Part shown: positions 1 to 11,047 of the stretch, piece after piece
Layout of the letters: each line of letters starts with the position of its first letter
Numbering within the stretch: position 1 is the first letter of the stretch
Assembly (NCBI RefSeq): GCF_000145215.1
Contig: NC_014392.1
Span: forward strand, 2,296,001 to 2,360,000
Direction: 5' to 3'
From: Caldicellulosiruptor obsidiansis OB47
GTDB taxonomy: Bacteria; Bacillota; Thermoanaerobacteria; Caldicellulosiruptorales; Caldicellulosiruptoraceae
DNA length: 64,000 nt
The notes under the pieces: model-generated
Databases searched by the model: none
The model's input: the letters and a program-made list of their open reading frames with translations, nothing else
Told to the model about the DNA's origin: nothing
Translations under genes and position numbers: made by a program

Positions 1-893
1 AAAAAGAAAAAGTAAAAGAAGTGAGAGTATATGCAAGAGTCTCTCCTGAGCACAAATTAAGAATTGTAACTAGCTGGAAAAGTCATGGCAAAATAGTTGC
101 AATGACAGGTGATGGGGTAAACGACGCACCTGCATTAAAAGCTGCTGATATTGGAATTGGTATGGGAATAACCGGGACTGACGTTACCAAAAATGTATCT
201 GATGTTATTTTAGCAGATGATAACTTTGCAACTATTGTTGCAGCTGTTGAAGAAGGAAGAAAGATTTACGACAATATACGAAAAACCATACAGTTTTTAC
301 TTTCTTCAAATATTGGAGAGGTTGTAACACTCTTTTTTGCAACCCTTTTAAACTGGGTGGTATTGTATCCAATTCATATCCTGTGGGTAAATCTTGTGAC
401 CGACACTTTCCCTGCTTTGGCACTGGGTATGGAAAAAGCAGAAAGTGACGTAATGAAGAGAAAACCAAAGAAAACTTCAGAAAATATATTTGCAGGTGGA
501 CTTGGCTTTTCAATCCTGTATCAAGGTTTTCTAAAAGGCTTGATAACATTATTGGTATTCTTTATTGGAAACAAATTATATGGCCACAAAACTGCCATCA
601 CTATGACTTTCATGACGCTCAGCCTCATACAACTTGCTCACGCATACAATGTGCGTTCAAACATTAATTCGCTATTCAAAATGGGTGTATTTTCAAACAA
701 ATATTTAAACCTTGCTTTTATAGCCTCGTTTTTGCTTCAGGTTGTAGTTTTAATAGTTCCTCCATTAAGGGAGTTATTTAAATTGTCATACCTCAATTTT
801 TCACAATGGACAATCATAATCTTGGCATCACTTTCTATAATCCCTATTGTGGAAGTTGTAAAATATTTTACACGGCACTTCCACAAAGAATAA
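1..893 (+). CDS. Calcium-type P-type ATPase, C-terminal part (5' end outside window)
   Basis: The reading frame is open to the left edge, so this is the last ~297 residues of a larger pump. The hinge motif TGDGVNDAPALK and the following DIGIGMGITGTDV stretch are the P-domain of PII-type ATPases. About six hydrophobic segments follow, including the VNLVTDTFPALALGME segment typical of the SERCA-like cation-binding M6 region and the Cation_ATPase_C domain. It probably exports Ca2+ (or another divalent cation) from the cytoplasm using ATP. The catalytic DKTGT phosphorylation site lies upstream of the window. The next gene is a Ca2+/cation exchanger, which supports a role in calcium homeostasis. 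Family assignment is firm; the ion is inferred. Confidence 0.93.
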   Translation, partial: KEKVKEVRVYARVSPEHKLRIVTSWKSHGKIVAMTGDGVNDAPALKAADIGIGMGITGTDVTKNVSDVILADDNFATIVAAVEEGRKIYDNIRKTIQFLLSSNIGEVVTLFFATLLNWVVLYPIHILWVNLVTDTFPALALGMEKAESDVMKRKPKKTSENIFAGGLGFSILYQGFLKGLITLLVFFIGNKLYGHKTAITMTFMTLSLIQLAHAYNVRSNINSLFKMGVFSNKYLNLAFIASFLLQVVVLIVPPLRELFKLSYLNFSQWTIIILASLSIIPIVEVVKYFTRHFHKE

Positions 894-936
894 TTTCAAA
901 AACATTATCAGGCAAAAACCATTACACAGATCTTTG

Positions 937-966
937 TTGACACTTTTTATTTGGTAGTTGTATTCT
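937..966 (+). promoter_or_regulatory. Sigma-A promoter for the cation exchanger
   Basis: A TTGACA -35 box (937-942) and a TATTCT -10 box (961-966) are separated by 18 bp, about 37 bp ahead of the exchanger start codon. It implies that the exchanger can be transcribed separately from the upstream ATPase. Confidence 0.6.
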
Positions 967-1002
967 TATTAAGAAACATTAACAAAAGAAAGGGATGACA
1001 AA

Positions 1003-2010
1003 ATGGTAGTCGGATACGTCTTAAAACTGATTATTTCTCTATTTGTGATACTTTTGGGATGTACCTTTTTTACAAATGCTGTTGAATGGTTTGGTAAAAA
1101 GCTAAACCTTGCCGAGGGAGCAGTTGGAAGCATTTTAGCTGCGGTTGGTACTGCATTACCGGAAACACTCATACCTATTATTGCAATACTTTTTGCAAAG
1201 GGTGAAAGTTCTCACCAAGTTGGAATTGGTGCAATTGCCGGTGCACCTTTTATGCTTGGAACACTTGCATTCTTTATTACAGGTCTTGCAGTAATAGTTT
1301 ACACCCTGCTCAAAAAAAGAACTTTAAAAATGAATGTTGACTTGAGTGTATTTGAAAGAGACCTTACCTACTTTATAATTGTCTATGGCATTGCTGTTGC
1401 CACAACGTTTATACACAACCATAAGGTTATAAGAACAATAATTGCACTTATTCTTTTTGTTGCTTATCTTATCTATGTAAAAAAGACGCTTGCGGATAAG
1501 TCTGAAAATGAAGAAACTCAAGAGCTGGAAGAGCTGTATTTCACAAAATTTCTAAAGCTCCCAAACAATCTTCTTTGGATAAGCGTTCAGCTTATTCTGT
1601 CACTTGCTATAATAATCTTTGGTGCACACCTTTTTGTTGAATATGTGCAGAAAGTTGCCACTTTGATTGGAATCTCAGCACTTGTTCTTTCAATCATCAT
1701 AACACCAATTGCAACAGAACTTCCTGAAAAGCTGAATTCTGTAATATGGATTGGCAAGAAAAAAGACACCCTTGCAATTGGAAACATAACAGGTGCTATG
1801 GTATTTCAATCATCTGTCCCTGTTGTTTTTGGTATAATATTTACTCCATGGGATTTGAAAGGAATTACAATGGTATCCGCAATTTTAGCTTTTTCGTCTG
1901 CCGTTTTAAATCTTTTGTGGGTTAAAATTAAAAAAAGCGTCAATCCATTTGCACTCTTGTTTGGTGGAGTGTTGTATATTATATTTATAGCTTATGTTTT
2001 CTGGATATAA
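1003..2010 (+). CDS. CaCA family sodium/calcium exchanger-like membrane protein
   Basis: 335 residues, almost entirely hydrophobic, with two related halves as in the YrbG/CaCA superfamily. The alpha-repeat signatures are GTALPETL in the N-terminal half and ITPIATELPEKLNS in the C-terminal half, with a second-half GNITGAMVFQ motif. A polar loop (around residues 165-185, rich in E and Q) separates the halves. It should exchange Ca2+ or another cation against Na+ or H+ across the membrane. AAAGGG precedes the ATG by a normal distance. It follows the P-type ATPase by about 110 bp but has its own promoter. Substrate is not decidable from sequence. Confidence 0.88.
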   Translation: MVVGYVLKLIISLFVILLGCTFFTNAVEWFGKKLNLAEGAVGSILAAVGTALPETLIPIIAILFAKGESSHQVGIGAIAGAPFMLGTLAFFITGLAVIVYTLLKKRTLKMNVDLSVFERDLTYFIIVYGIAVATTFIHNHKVIRTIIALILFVAYLIYVKKTLADKSENEETQELEELYFTKFLKLPNNLLWISVQLILSLAIIIFGAHLFVEYVQKVATLIGISALVLSIIITPIATELPEKLNSVIWIGKKKDTLAIGNITGAMVFQSSVPVVFGIIFTPWDLKGITMVSAILAFSSAVLNLLWVKIKKSVNPFALLFGGVLYIIFIAYVFWI

Positions 2011-2080
2011 TTGTATAGATTTTTATTCCATGTTTGTGTTATAATTAAGAAAAACAAGCAAAACTTTAAGGAGAATAGCA

Positions 2081-2560
2081 ATGAGTGATAGGGAAATACT
2101 GGAATTAATACTGGAAAAGGTCACTGTGCTTGACCAAAAGGTTGACAGGCTTGAAAAGAAAGTTGAAAGCCTTGAAAAGAGGGTTGAAAGCCTCGAAAGA
2201 AGAGTTGAGAGTCTTGAAAGAAGGGTAGAAAGCCTTGAAAAGAGAATGGATGCACTTGAGGCAAGAGTTGAAAGGTTAGAATTACAAGTTGCTGAAAACA
2301 CCCAAATTCTAAAAGCTTTAGAGCACTTGGCACAGGTAAATAAAGCAGAACATGACAATTTTACTCATCAGCTTGCACGCATTGAAGGACTTCTCTCCTC
2401 TGAGATATCTAAAAACAAAGAAGAACATCAGCTGCTTTTTGTTAAGACTGAAGAGAACTCCGAGAAGATAACAAGGCTTGAAAAAGACATGGTTGTAATC
2501 GAGTCTGTTTGTGGTAAGAATATGCAAGATATAGCTTTTTTGAAGGGTGTGAAGAATTAA
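2081..2560 (+). CDS. Coiled-coil protein with tandem heptad repeats
   Basis: 159 residues with no membrane segment or signal peptide. Residues 20-70 are near-perfect tandem heptads of the type RVESLEK, predicting a long parallel coiled coil; residues 75-159 are also charged and helical. AAGGAG lies ahead of the ATG and a strong intrinsic terminator follows, so it is a real single-gene unit. Similar short proteins with SLExRVxxLE repeats are common in Firmicutes and have no defined function. I cannot assign one: an oligomerisation or scaffold role is a guess from the coiled coil only. The repeat number could vary between strains because the DNA itself is repeated. Confidence 0.8.
   Translation: MSDREILELILEKVTVLDQKVDRLEKKVESLEKRVESLERRVESLERRVESLEKRMDALEARVERLELQVAENTQILKALEHLAQVNKAEHDNFTHQLARIEGLLSSEISKNKEEHQLLFVKTEENSEKITRLEKDMVVIESVCGKNMQDIAFLKGVKN
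2138..2287 (+). repeat. 21-bp tandem repeat inside the coiled-coil gene
   Basis: About seven consecutive 21-bp units, each coding one heptad. The four or five central units differ at only a few positions (AAAGCCTTGAAAAGAGGGT-like), so slippage could change the copy number in steps of seven residues. Confidence 0.75.
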
Positions 2561-2575
2561 AGAGCATTTACATAC

Positions 2576-2607
2576 AAAAAGCTGCCAATCTGCCTGGCAG
2601 CTTTTTT
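2576..2607 (+). terminator. Rho-independent terminator after the coiled-coil gene
   Basis: The arms AAGCTGCCA and TGGCAGCTT enclose a short loop and are followed by a run of Ts. Confidence 0.85.
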
Positions 2608-2741
2608 GTTTGTATCTTTGCAATATTTTCACCTCTATCTATTTTTTATTTAACAAATTGTTAACACATTGTGATATAGTTTATACTATAATTAAAGTTG
2701 TGTGCTCATATACTTTATTGATTTTGGAGGAGGGATAATTT

Positions 2742-3695
2742 TTGATAAAGGTAGAACACTTAACTAAAAAGTATGGCCAGCACTATGCCATTCATGACAT
2801 CTCTTTCGAAGTCCAAAAAGGGGAAATTGTAGGTTTTCTGGGCCCAAATGGTGCTGGCAAATCTACAACAATGAATATAATCACAGGATATTTATCACCT
2901 ACAGAAGGTACTGCATATGTTGACGGATTTGACATCTTAGAAGAACCAGAAGAGGTGAAAAAAAGAATTGGATACCTTCCTGAAAACCCACCACTTTATA
3001 TGGATATGACTGTGCAAGAATACCTTGATTTTGTTAGCGATATCAAAAAGGTTGATAAGAAAGAGAAAAAAAGAAGTATGGATAAGATAATGGAAACTGT
3101 TGGCATTGCTCATGTAAGAAACAGGCTCATAAAAAATCTTTCAAAAGGATATAAGCAGAGGGTTGGTCTTGCTCAGGCTTTAATTGGCAATCCTCCTGTT
3201 TTAATTTTGGATGAGCCAACAATTGGACTTGACCCAAAACAGATAATTGAGATAAGGACTGTTATAAAAAATCTTAGAAGTGAACACACAATAATATTGA
3301 GTTCTCATATCCTGCCAGAAGTAAGTGCAGTATGTGAAAGAGTGCTTATAATTAATAAAGGCAAGATAGTTGCCAGCGACACACCTGAGAATTTATCTAA
3401 AAGACTTACTCATGGAAGCAAACTTCAAATGAGGGTTTTGGGACAAAAGCAAAAGGTTTATGGAATCCTTGAAAAGGTGCCAGGAGTAAAATACATAGAA
3501 TTTATCGGACCGAAAGAACCAAACACTGTTGAAGTTATTGTTGAAGCAGAAAATAATTTGGATATAAGGGCAGATATATTCTATGCACTGAGTGAAGCAA
3601 GACTTCCTATCTTGATGATGAGAGCGGTTGACCTGACACTTGAAGAGATATTCCTGCAGCTTACTACCGAGGAGAAGGAGGCTGAAGCTGTATGA
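2742..3695 (+). CDS. ABC transporter ATP-binding protein (GldA-like)
   Basis: 317 residues. Walker A is GPNGAGKST (around residue 36), the signature is LSKGYKQRVGLAQAL, Walker B is VLILDEPTIGLDP and the switch histidine is in SSHILPE. A ~90-residue C-terminal extension follows the nucleotide-binding domain, as in GldA/CcmA-type exporters. The TTG start follows GGAGGAGGG. Its stop overlaps the permease start (ATGA), so the two are translationally coupled. It powers the permease encoded next; the cargo is unknown. It heads a four-gene operon with the permease, an auxiliary protein and a DUF4340 protein. Confidence 0.92.
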   Translation: MIKVEHLTKKYGQHYAIHDISFEVQKGEIVGFLGPNGAGKSTTMNIITGYLSPTEGTAYVDGFDILEEPEEVKKRIGYLPENPPLYMDMTVQEYLDFVSDIKKVDKKEKKRSMDKIMETVGIAHVRNRLIKNLSKGYKQRVGLAQALIGNPPVLILDEPTIGLDPKQIIEIRTVIKNLRSEHTIILSSHILPEVSAVCERVLIINKGKIVASDTPENLSKRLTHGSKLQMRVLGQKQKVYGILEKVPGVKYIEFIGPKEPNTVEVIVEAENNLDIRADIFYALSEARLPILMMRAVDLTLEEIFLQLTTEEKEAEAV

Positions 3696-4555
3696 GTGCA
3701 GTTTTGAAAAAAGAGCTAAAAATATACTTTTCAACACCAACAGGCTATATATTCATGGGATTCTTCCTTTTAATCTCTGGATTTTTCTTTGCAGTGTCAA
3801 ACCTGTTTTCGGCAAGCCCTAATTATACATCAGTACTGGGTAATATAACTTTTATATTCTTGGTTGTTGTTCCAGTACTTACAATGAGACTCTTGAGCGA
3901 AGAGGCAAGAACAAAGACAGACCAGCTGCTTTTGACATCCCCACTGAAACTTACTGAAATTGTACTTGGAAAGTATTTGGCTGCTGTAACTGTTTTTGTT
4001 GTTACAATTGCTGTTACTATATTATACCCAATAATTCTTTCTCTTTACGGTGATATACCTGTAGCAGAAACCTTAGGAGCATATATAGGCTTTTTCCTTC
4101 TTGGATGCTCTTTTATTTCCATAGGACTATTTATATCTTCACTTACTGAAAATCAGTTTGTTGCTGCAGTTGTAACATTTGCAGCTCTGCTTTTGACATG
4201 GGTAATAGATTGGCTTGAAAGTGCTCTTCCGACAGATAGAGTTGCAGGATTTGTGTTCGTTTTGATCCTTGTTGGGCTTGTTGGGGCATGGATTTATCTC
4301 ACAATAAGGAATTTAATTATAAGCATTTCAGCAACAGTTGTAGGTGCTGCAGTATTTATTGCTGTGTACATCTTAAAACCTGAATTTTATGACAATGCTA
4401 TAGTTAGATTTTTCAAGTGGTTTTCGCTTTTAAGCAGATACCAAAAATTTACAAATGGACTTCTGGACTTATCATCAATAGTTTACTATCTATCTTTTAT
4501 ATTTGTATTTATATTCCTCACTATAAGAGTACTTGAAAAAAGAAGATGGAGTTAA
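3692..4555 (+). CDS. ABC-2 type permease (GldF-like)
   Basis: 287 residues with about six transmembrane helices. The N-terminus (SAVLKKELKIYFSTPTGYIF) and the RLLSEEARTKTDQLLLTSP loop are typical of the ABC-2/GldF group, in which the loop after helix 2 contacts the ATPase. It overlaps the upstream ATPase gene by 4 nt and is followed closely by the auxiliary gene. It forms the membrane channel of this exporter-type complex. In Bacteroidetes the homologues are gliding proteins; in Firmicutes the function is not established, so only the family is asserted. Confidence 0.9.
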   Translation: MSAVLKKELKIYFSTPTGYIFMGFFLLISGFFFAVSNLFSASPNYTSVLGNITFIFLVVVPVLTMRLLSEEARTKTDQLLLTSPLKLTEIVLGKYLAAVTVFVVTIAVTILYPIILSLYGDIPVAETLGAYIGFFLLGCSFISIGLFISSLTENQFVAAVVTFAALLLTWVIDWLESALPTDRVAGFVFVLILVGLVGAWIYLTIRNLIISISATVVGAAVFIAVYILKPEFYDNAIVRFFKWFSLLSRYQKFTNGLLDLSSIVYYLSFIFVFIFLTIRVLEKRRWS

Positions 4556-4572
4556 AAAAGGGGGAAGAAATA

Positions 4573-6027
4573 GTGAAGCTTGATTTTAAAGCTATTAAAA
4601 GTTCATTTAAAACAAGAAAGTTCAAATATGGCGGATACGCTGCTATGCTAACTGCATCTGTTATAGCTATACTGATAGTATTGAACCTTCTTGTGGGACA
4701 AATTCCGGCAAAACTTGATCTTACACACAACAGACTTTATTCACTTTCAAAACCTACAGTTGACCTTTTGAAAAACCTAAAAAAAGATGTTACAATTTAT
4801 GCTCTTTTCCCTACCGGAAATGAAAATCCTGTGATCTCTGAGTTCATACAGAAATATGCTGAGAAATCTTCACATGTAAAGATTAAATACATAGACCCTT
4901 ACAAAAATCCAGGATTTGTTAAAAAGTACGATACAAGCGGTTCTGGCATTGATGAGGGTTCGCTTATTGTCGAAAGCGGAAATAAGTTTAGAGTAATCAA
5001 CAGATACGACATGGTTGATTACTCATATAATGAACAGACAGGTGAATCAAATGTAACAGGTCTTACAATAGAACAAAAACTTACACCTGCAATCTTGTAT
5101 GTTACATCGGACAAAAACCCTGTTTTGTACGAGCTAAAAGGTCATGGAGAGGACACGCTGGTTAGCCTTGGCGTTTCAAGTGAGATTGAGGCTGCAAACT
5201 ATGAAATAAGAGATTTGAATCTTCTTACTGAAAAGAGCGTACCTCAAGATGCAACAGCTGTTGTAGTAATCTCTCCAAAAACAGATATCTCAGACATTGA
5301 GCTAAAAAAATTAAAAGACTATATAAATGGCGGCGGACGTGTAATGTTTTTAATGGATCTATTGAAAGATGAACTCAAAAACTTCAACAGCCTGTTTGAA
5401 AGTTTGGGAGTAAGACTTGAACATGGAATTGTCATGGAAGGTGACAATAACTACAACGCAGGAAATCCTGTGTGGATACTGCCAAAGCTTGAATCACACG
5501 ATATTGTAAACCCAATTGATATTAACAACATGTATATGCTCATACCAAATGCTCAGCCAATTGTTGAAACAAAGTTCAAGAAAAGAACAATCACCATCGA
5601 AAAACTTCTTACAACAACATCTAATTCTTGGCTCAGAAAAGATTTGAACTCAACATCGCTTAACAAAGAAAAAGGTGATGAGAGCGGTCCGTTTACTCTT
5701 GCTGTTGCTATTACTGATAAAGCAGATGCTCTCAATGCAAAATTAAGACCAAGAGATGCAAAAATTGTTATAGTTGGCAACGCAACATTTTTGAACAGTC
5801 AGTTTTCAAAAAGTGTTCCGGGGAATCTGAACTTTGTTATAAATGCTCTCAACTGGCTTCAAGATAAAAAAGATACTTTGCAAATTCAGCCTAAGGATCT
5901 CACAACCTTTAGACTAAATATTAGTACTACCCAGGCTATGATTTGGGCAGCAATCACTGTTATTGGAATACCTATTGTTATTTTGATATTAGGTCTTACA
6001 ATCTGGCTGAGGAGGAGACATCTATGA
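4573..6027 (+). CDS. GldG-like ABC transporter auxiliary protein
   Basis: 484 residues from a GTG start preceded by GGGGGAAG. An in-frame ATG at 4546, overlapping the permease stop, is possible but has a weak ribosome site. One N-terminal membrane helix (around residues 22-42) is followed by a large extracytoplasmic domain of the ABC_transp_aux type (LDLTHNRLYSLSKPTVDLLKNL; VLYELKGHGED; NGGGRVMFLMD) and a C-terminal helix ending in a short basic tail. GldG homologues sit in the same membrane complex as GldF. The stop overlaps the next start (ATGA). Substrate or structural role is unknown. Confidence 0.85.
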   Translation: MKLDFKAIKSSFKTRKFKYGGYAAMLTASVIAILIVLNLLVGQIPAKLDLTHNRLYSLSKPTVDLLKNLKKDVTIYALFPTGNENPVISEFIQKYAEKSSHVKIKYIDPYKNPGFVKKYDTSGSGIDEGSLIVESGNKFRVINRYDMVDYSYNEQTGESNVTGLTIEQKLTPAILYVTSDKNPVLYELKGHGEDTLVSLGVSSEIEAANYEIRDLNLLTEKSVPQDATAVVVISPKTDISDIELKKLKDYINGGGRVMFLMDLLKDELKNFNSLFESLGVRLEHGIVMEGDNNYNAGNPVWILPKLESHDIVNPIDINNMYMLIPNAQPIVETKFKKRTITIEKLLTTTSNSWLRKDLNSTSLNKEKGDESGPFTLAVAITDKADALNAKLRPRDAKIVIVGNATFLNSQFSKSVPGNLNFVINALNWLQDKKDTLQIQPKDLTTFRLNISTTQAMIWAAITVIGIPIVILILGLTIWLRRRHL

Positions 6028-7466
6028 GAAAGAAAAAAAACAGGCTTTTTACAGCTATATCTGTTCTTTTAATTTTAGTACTTGTAATTGGTGCATATTT
6101 CTACGTAAGCTATATAAATAAAAAAAAGAAAGAGGCTGAAGAAAAAAAGTCTCCATCTACTATATGGATAGCAAACTTTGACAGAAATAAGATTACAAAG
6201 ATTGATATCAAGCACGATGATATTCACCTTGTGCTTGAAAAAGTCAAAAACAAGTGGATTGTAAATGGAATCAATAACCCTCTTTATTTTGACCAAGACA
6301 AGATAGACGACATAGCATTTTCGTGTGCCCAAATGACAGCCGAAAAAATAGCTGACACTAACCCTAAAGACCTCAAAAAATACGGGCTTGACAATCCAAA
6401 ATCAATTGTTGAGGCAACTTTCAGCGACGGGAAAAAAGTCACATTTTATCTTGGTTCTGAAACGCCAATAACTTCCACTTATTATTTAATGAAAAAAGGC
6501 GACCCAAAAGTCTATGTTGTGTGGACAAACCACGCAGAAAACTTTACTGTAAAACCTCAGAAGCTTTTGAGTGTCAAAATACCAGAAATAGATACGCAAA
6601 ATATTACCTATGTCAAACTTGTCAGAAAAGGTCAGCCTACAATTGAAATTAAAAAAGTTGATGAAAAGAATAAAGAAGATAATGAATGGAAATATTATGT
6701 GAGACTCTGGAACCTTGTTCAGCCATACAGCCAGCCAGTGGGAGTCGCAAGCGATAAGTTTTCAGAGTTCATTGAAAATGTTCCAAACTTCAGTCCTGAA
6801 GACATTGTAGGCGAAGATGTTTACAATCCTAAGTACGGACTGCAGTCACCAAGAATTGAGCTCATCGTAAAGGATAACAAAAATACTTTGCATCTTTTTG
6901 TGGGTAACAATGTAGATGATTCAACTGTTTACTGTAAAATGGCAGACTCAAAAGTTGTATTTACAATGTCAACTTATAAGACTGAATTCATGAACACCAT
7001 AAAACCATTTGACCTTATCGAAAAGTTTGCCTATATTGTAAACATCGATTATGTTGACAAGATTGAAATCTTTACTAAAGAGAAGAAACATACACTTATA
7101 CTTGATAAAAAGCTTATTAAAAAAGCTACAAGCGAAGAAGAATCTGATGAGTACAAATACAATTTCCAGGCTGACGGAAGAAAGATTGATGAAGATACTT
7201 TCAAAAAGTTCTATCAGGAAATCATTGGTCTTTTAATTGACGGTGAAAATGACAAAAAACCGACAGGCACACCTGAGGTCACTATGAAGTTCTATCTTGT
7301 CAACAAAAAGGTTGATGTGATGGAGTACATTCCTTACAACGACGACTTTTACATGGTTGTTCGAAATGGAAAGTCTGACTTTGTGATTGCAAAAGAACAG
7401 GTTCAAAAGATGCTGAAAGATTTAGAAGACTTGGTTGCAGGCAAGTACAAACCGCCTGAAAACTAA
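6024..7466 (+). CDS. DUF4340 domain protein of the ABC operon
   Basis: 480 residues from the ATG at 6024, chosen because GAGGAGG lies just upstream and the start overlaps the preceding stop. An N-terminal membrane anchor (residues ~7-25, after the basic MRKKKNR) is followed by a soluble extracytoplasmic part with repeated beta-rich DUF4340 modules (LKKYGLDNPKSIVEATFSDG; PKYGLQSPRIELIVKDN). DUF4340 proteins regularly follow GldG-like genes, so this is likely the fourth subunit of the same envelope complex. No catalytic motif was seen. A terminator follows directly, closing the operon. Confidence 0.85.
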   Translation: MRKKKNRLFTAISVLLILVLVIGAYFYVSYINKKKKEAEEKKSPSTIWIANFDRNKITKIDIKHDDIHLVLEKVKNKWIVNGINNPLYFDQDKIDDIAFSCAQMTAEKIADTNPKDLKKYGLDNPKSIVEATFSDGKKVTFYLGSETPITSTYYLMKKGDPKVYVVWTNHAENFTVKPQKLLSVKIPEIDTQNITYVKLVRKGQPTIEIKKVDEKNKEDNEWKYYVRLWNLVQPYSQPVGVASDKFSEFIENVPNFSPEDIVGEDVYNPKYGLQSPRIELIVKDNKNTLHLFVGNNVDDSTVYCKMADSKVVFTMSTYKTEFMNTIKPFDLIEKFAYIVNIDYVDKIEIFTKEKKHTLILDKKLIKKATSEEESDEYKYNFQADGRKIDEDTFKKFYQEIIGLLIDGENDKKPTGTPEVTMKFYLVNKKVDVMEYIPYNDDFYMVVRNGKSDFVIAKEQVQKMLKDLEDLVAGKYKPPEN

Positions 7467-7480
7467 AAGTTTAAAACAGT

Positions 7481-7515
7481 AAGGCTGTCGAAACATTACG
7501 ACAGCCTTTGTTTTT
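7481..7515 (+). terminator. Terminator of the GldAFG-like operon
   Basis: Perfect 10-bp arms AAGGCTGTCG and CGACAGCCTT with an 8-nt loop, then TGTTTTTATTT. Confidence 0.88.
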
Positions 7516-7635
7516 ATTTATATGTAATGTATTTTTGCTTAATATCTTTATATCATTTTTAGTTTTTTGATATTGTATGTGCACCTGCTAATAAATTAAA
7601 ATGAATAATGTATATAAAAACGATAGTTATTTTAA

Positions 7636-10734
<3,099 letters not shown>

Positions 10735-10759
10735 AAAATCAAAAGGGCTTGTCCAAAGT

Positions 10760-10828
10760 TTATGAGATGAGTGACATAGTAAAAACTGCTAATACAAGAG
10801 TTGCAATTAACCTTTTACTTTTAATCAA
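10760..10828 (-). pseudogene. 22-codon remnant: signal-peptide start of a lost secreted protein
   Basis: On the minus strand a TTG start with an excellent ribosome site (GGGAGGA, 7-nt spacing) begins a 22-codon frame whose product, KSKRLIATLVLAVFTM in part, is a typical signal peptide: positive start, then a hydrophobic core. It stops right after the core. The simplest reading is the 5' end of a secreted or solute-binding protein gene whose body was deleted. The possibility of a genuine small membrane peptide cannot be excluded. Confidence 0.5.
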
Positions 10829-10974
10829 TTTGACTTCCTCCCTTCAATGTTTGTTCTGTTTTAATAGATTTGATTGTGCAATTTTATAATAACATGGTCA
10901 AATATATTTAAAAAGGCTCTTTACTTTACAATAGGTATCATAAAATTACTTCTTTGTATTGTTTATATAATATA

Positions 10975-11022
10975 AAAAAGGGATGTTCGTTTGCATATTA
11001 TTACTAAATGAACATCCCTTTT
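10975..11022 (-). terminator. Terminator of the GH43 gene
   Basis: Inverted repeat AAGGGATGTTCGTTT / AAATGAACATCCCTT with a run of Ts on the minus strand, just past the GH43 stop. Confidence 0.85.
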
Positions 11023-11047
11023 ATTCTTGAGAATATTCTATTATTTT

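Noticed and set aside
2138..2287. CRISPR array
   Set aside because: The 21-bp repeats are contiguous, coding and in frame, with no spacers; no cas gene is present in the window.
2023..2358. Minus-strand frame with SRLSTLL repeats
   Set aside because: It is the antisense of the 21-bp heptad repeats of the coiled-coil gene and has no ribosome site.
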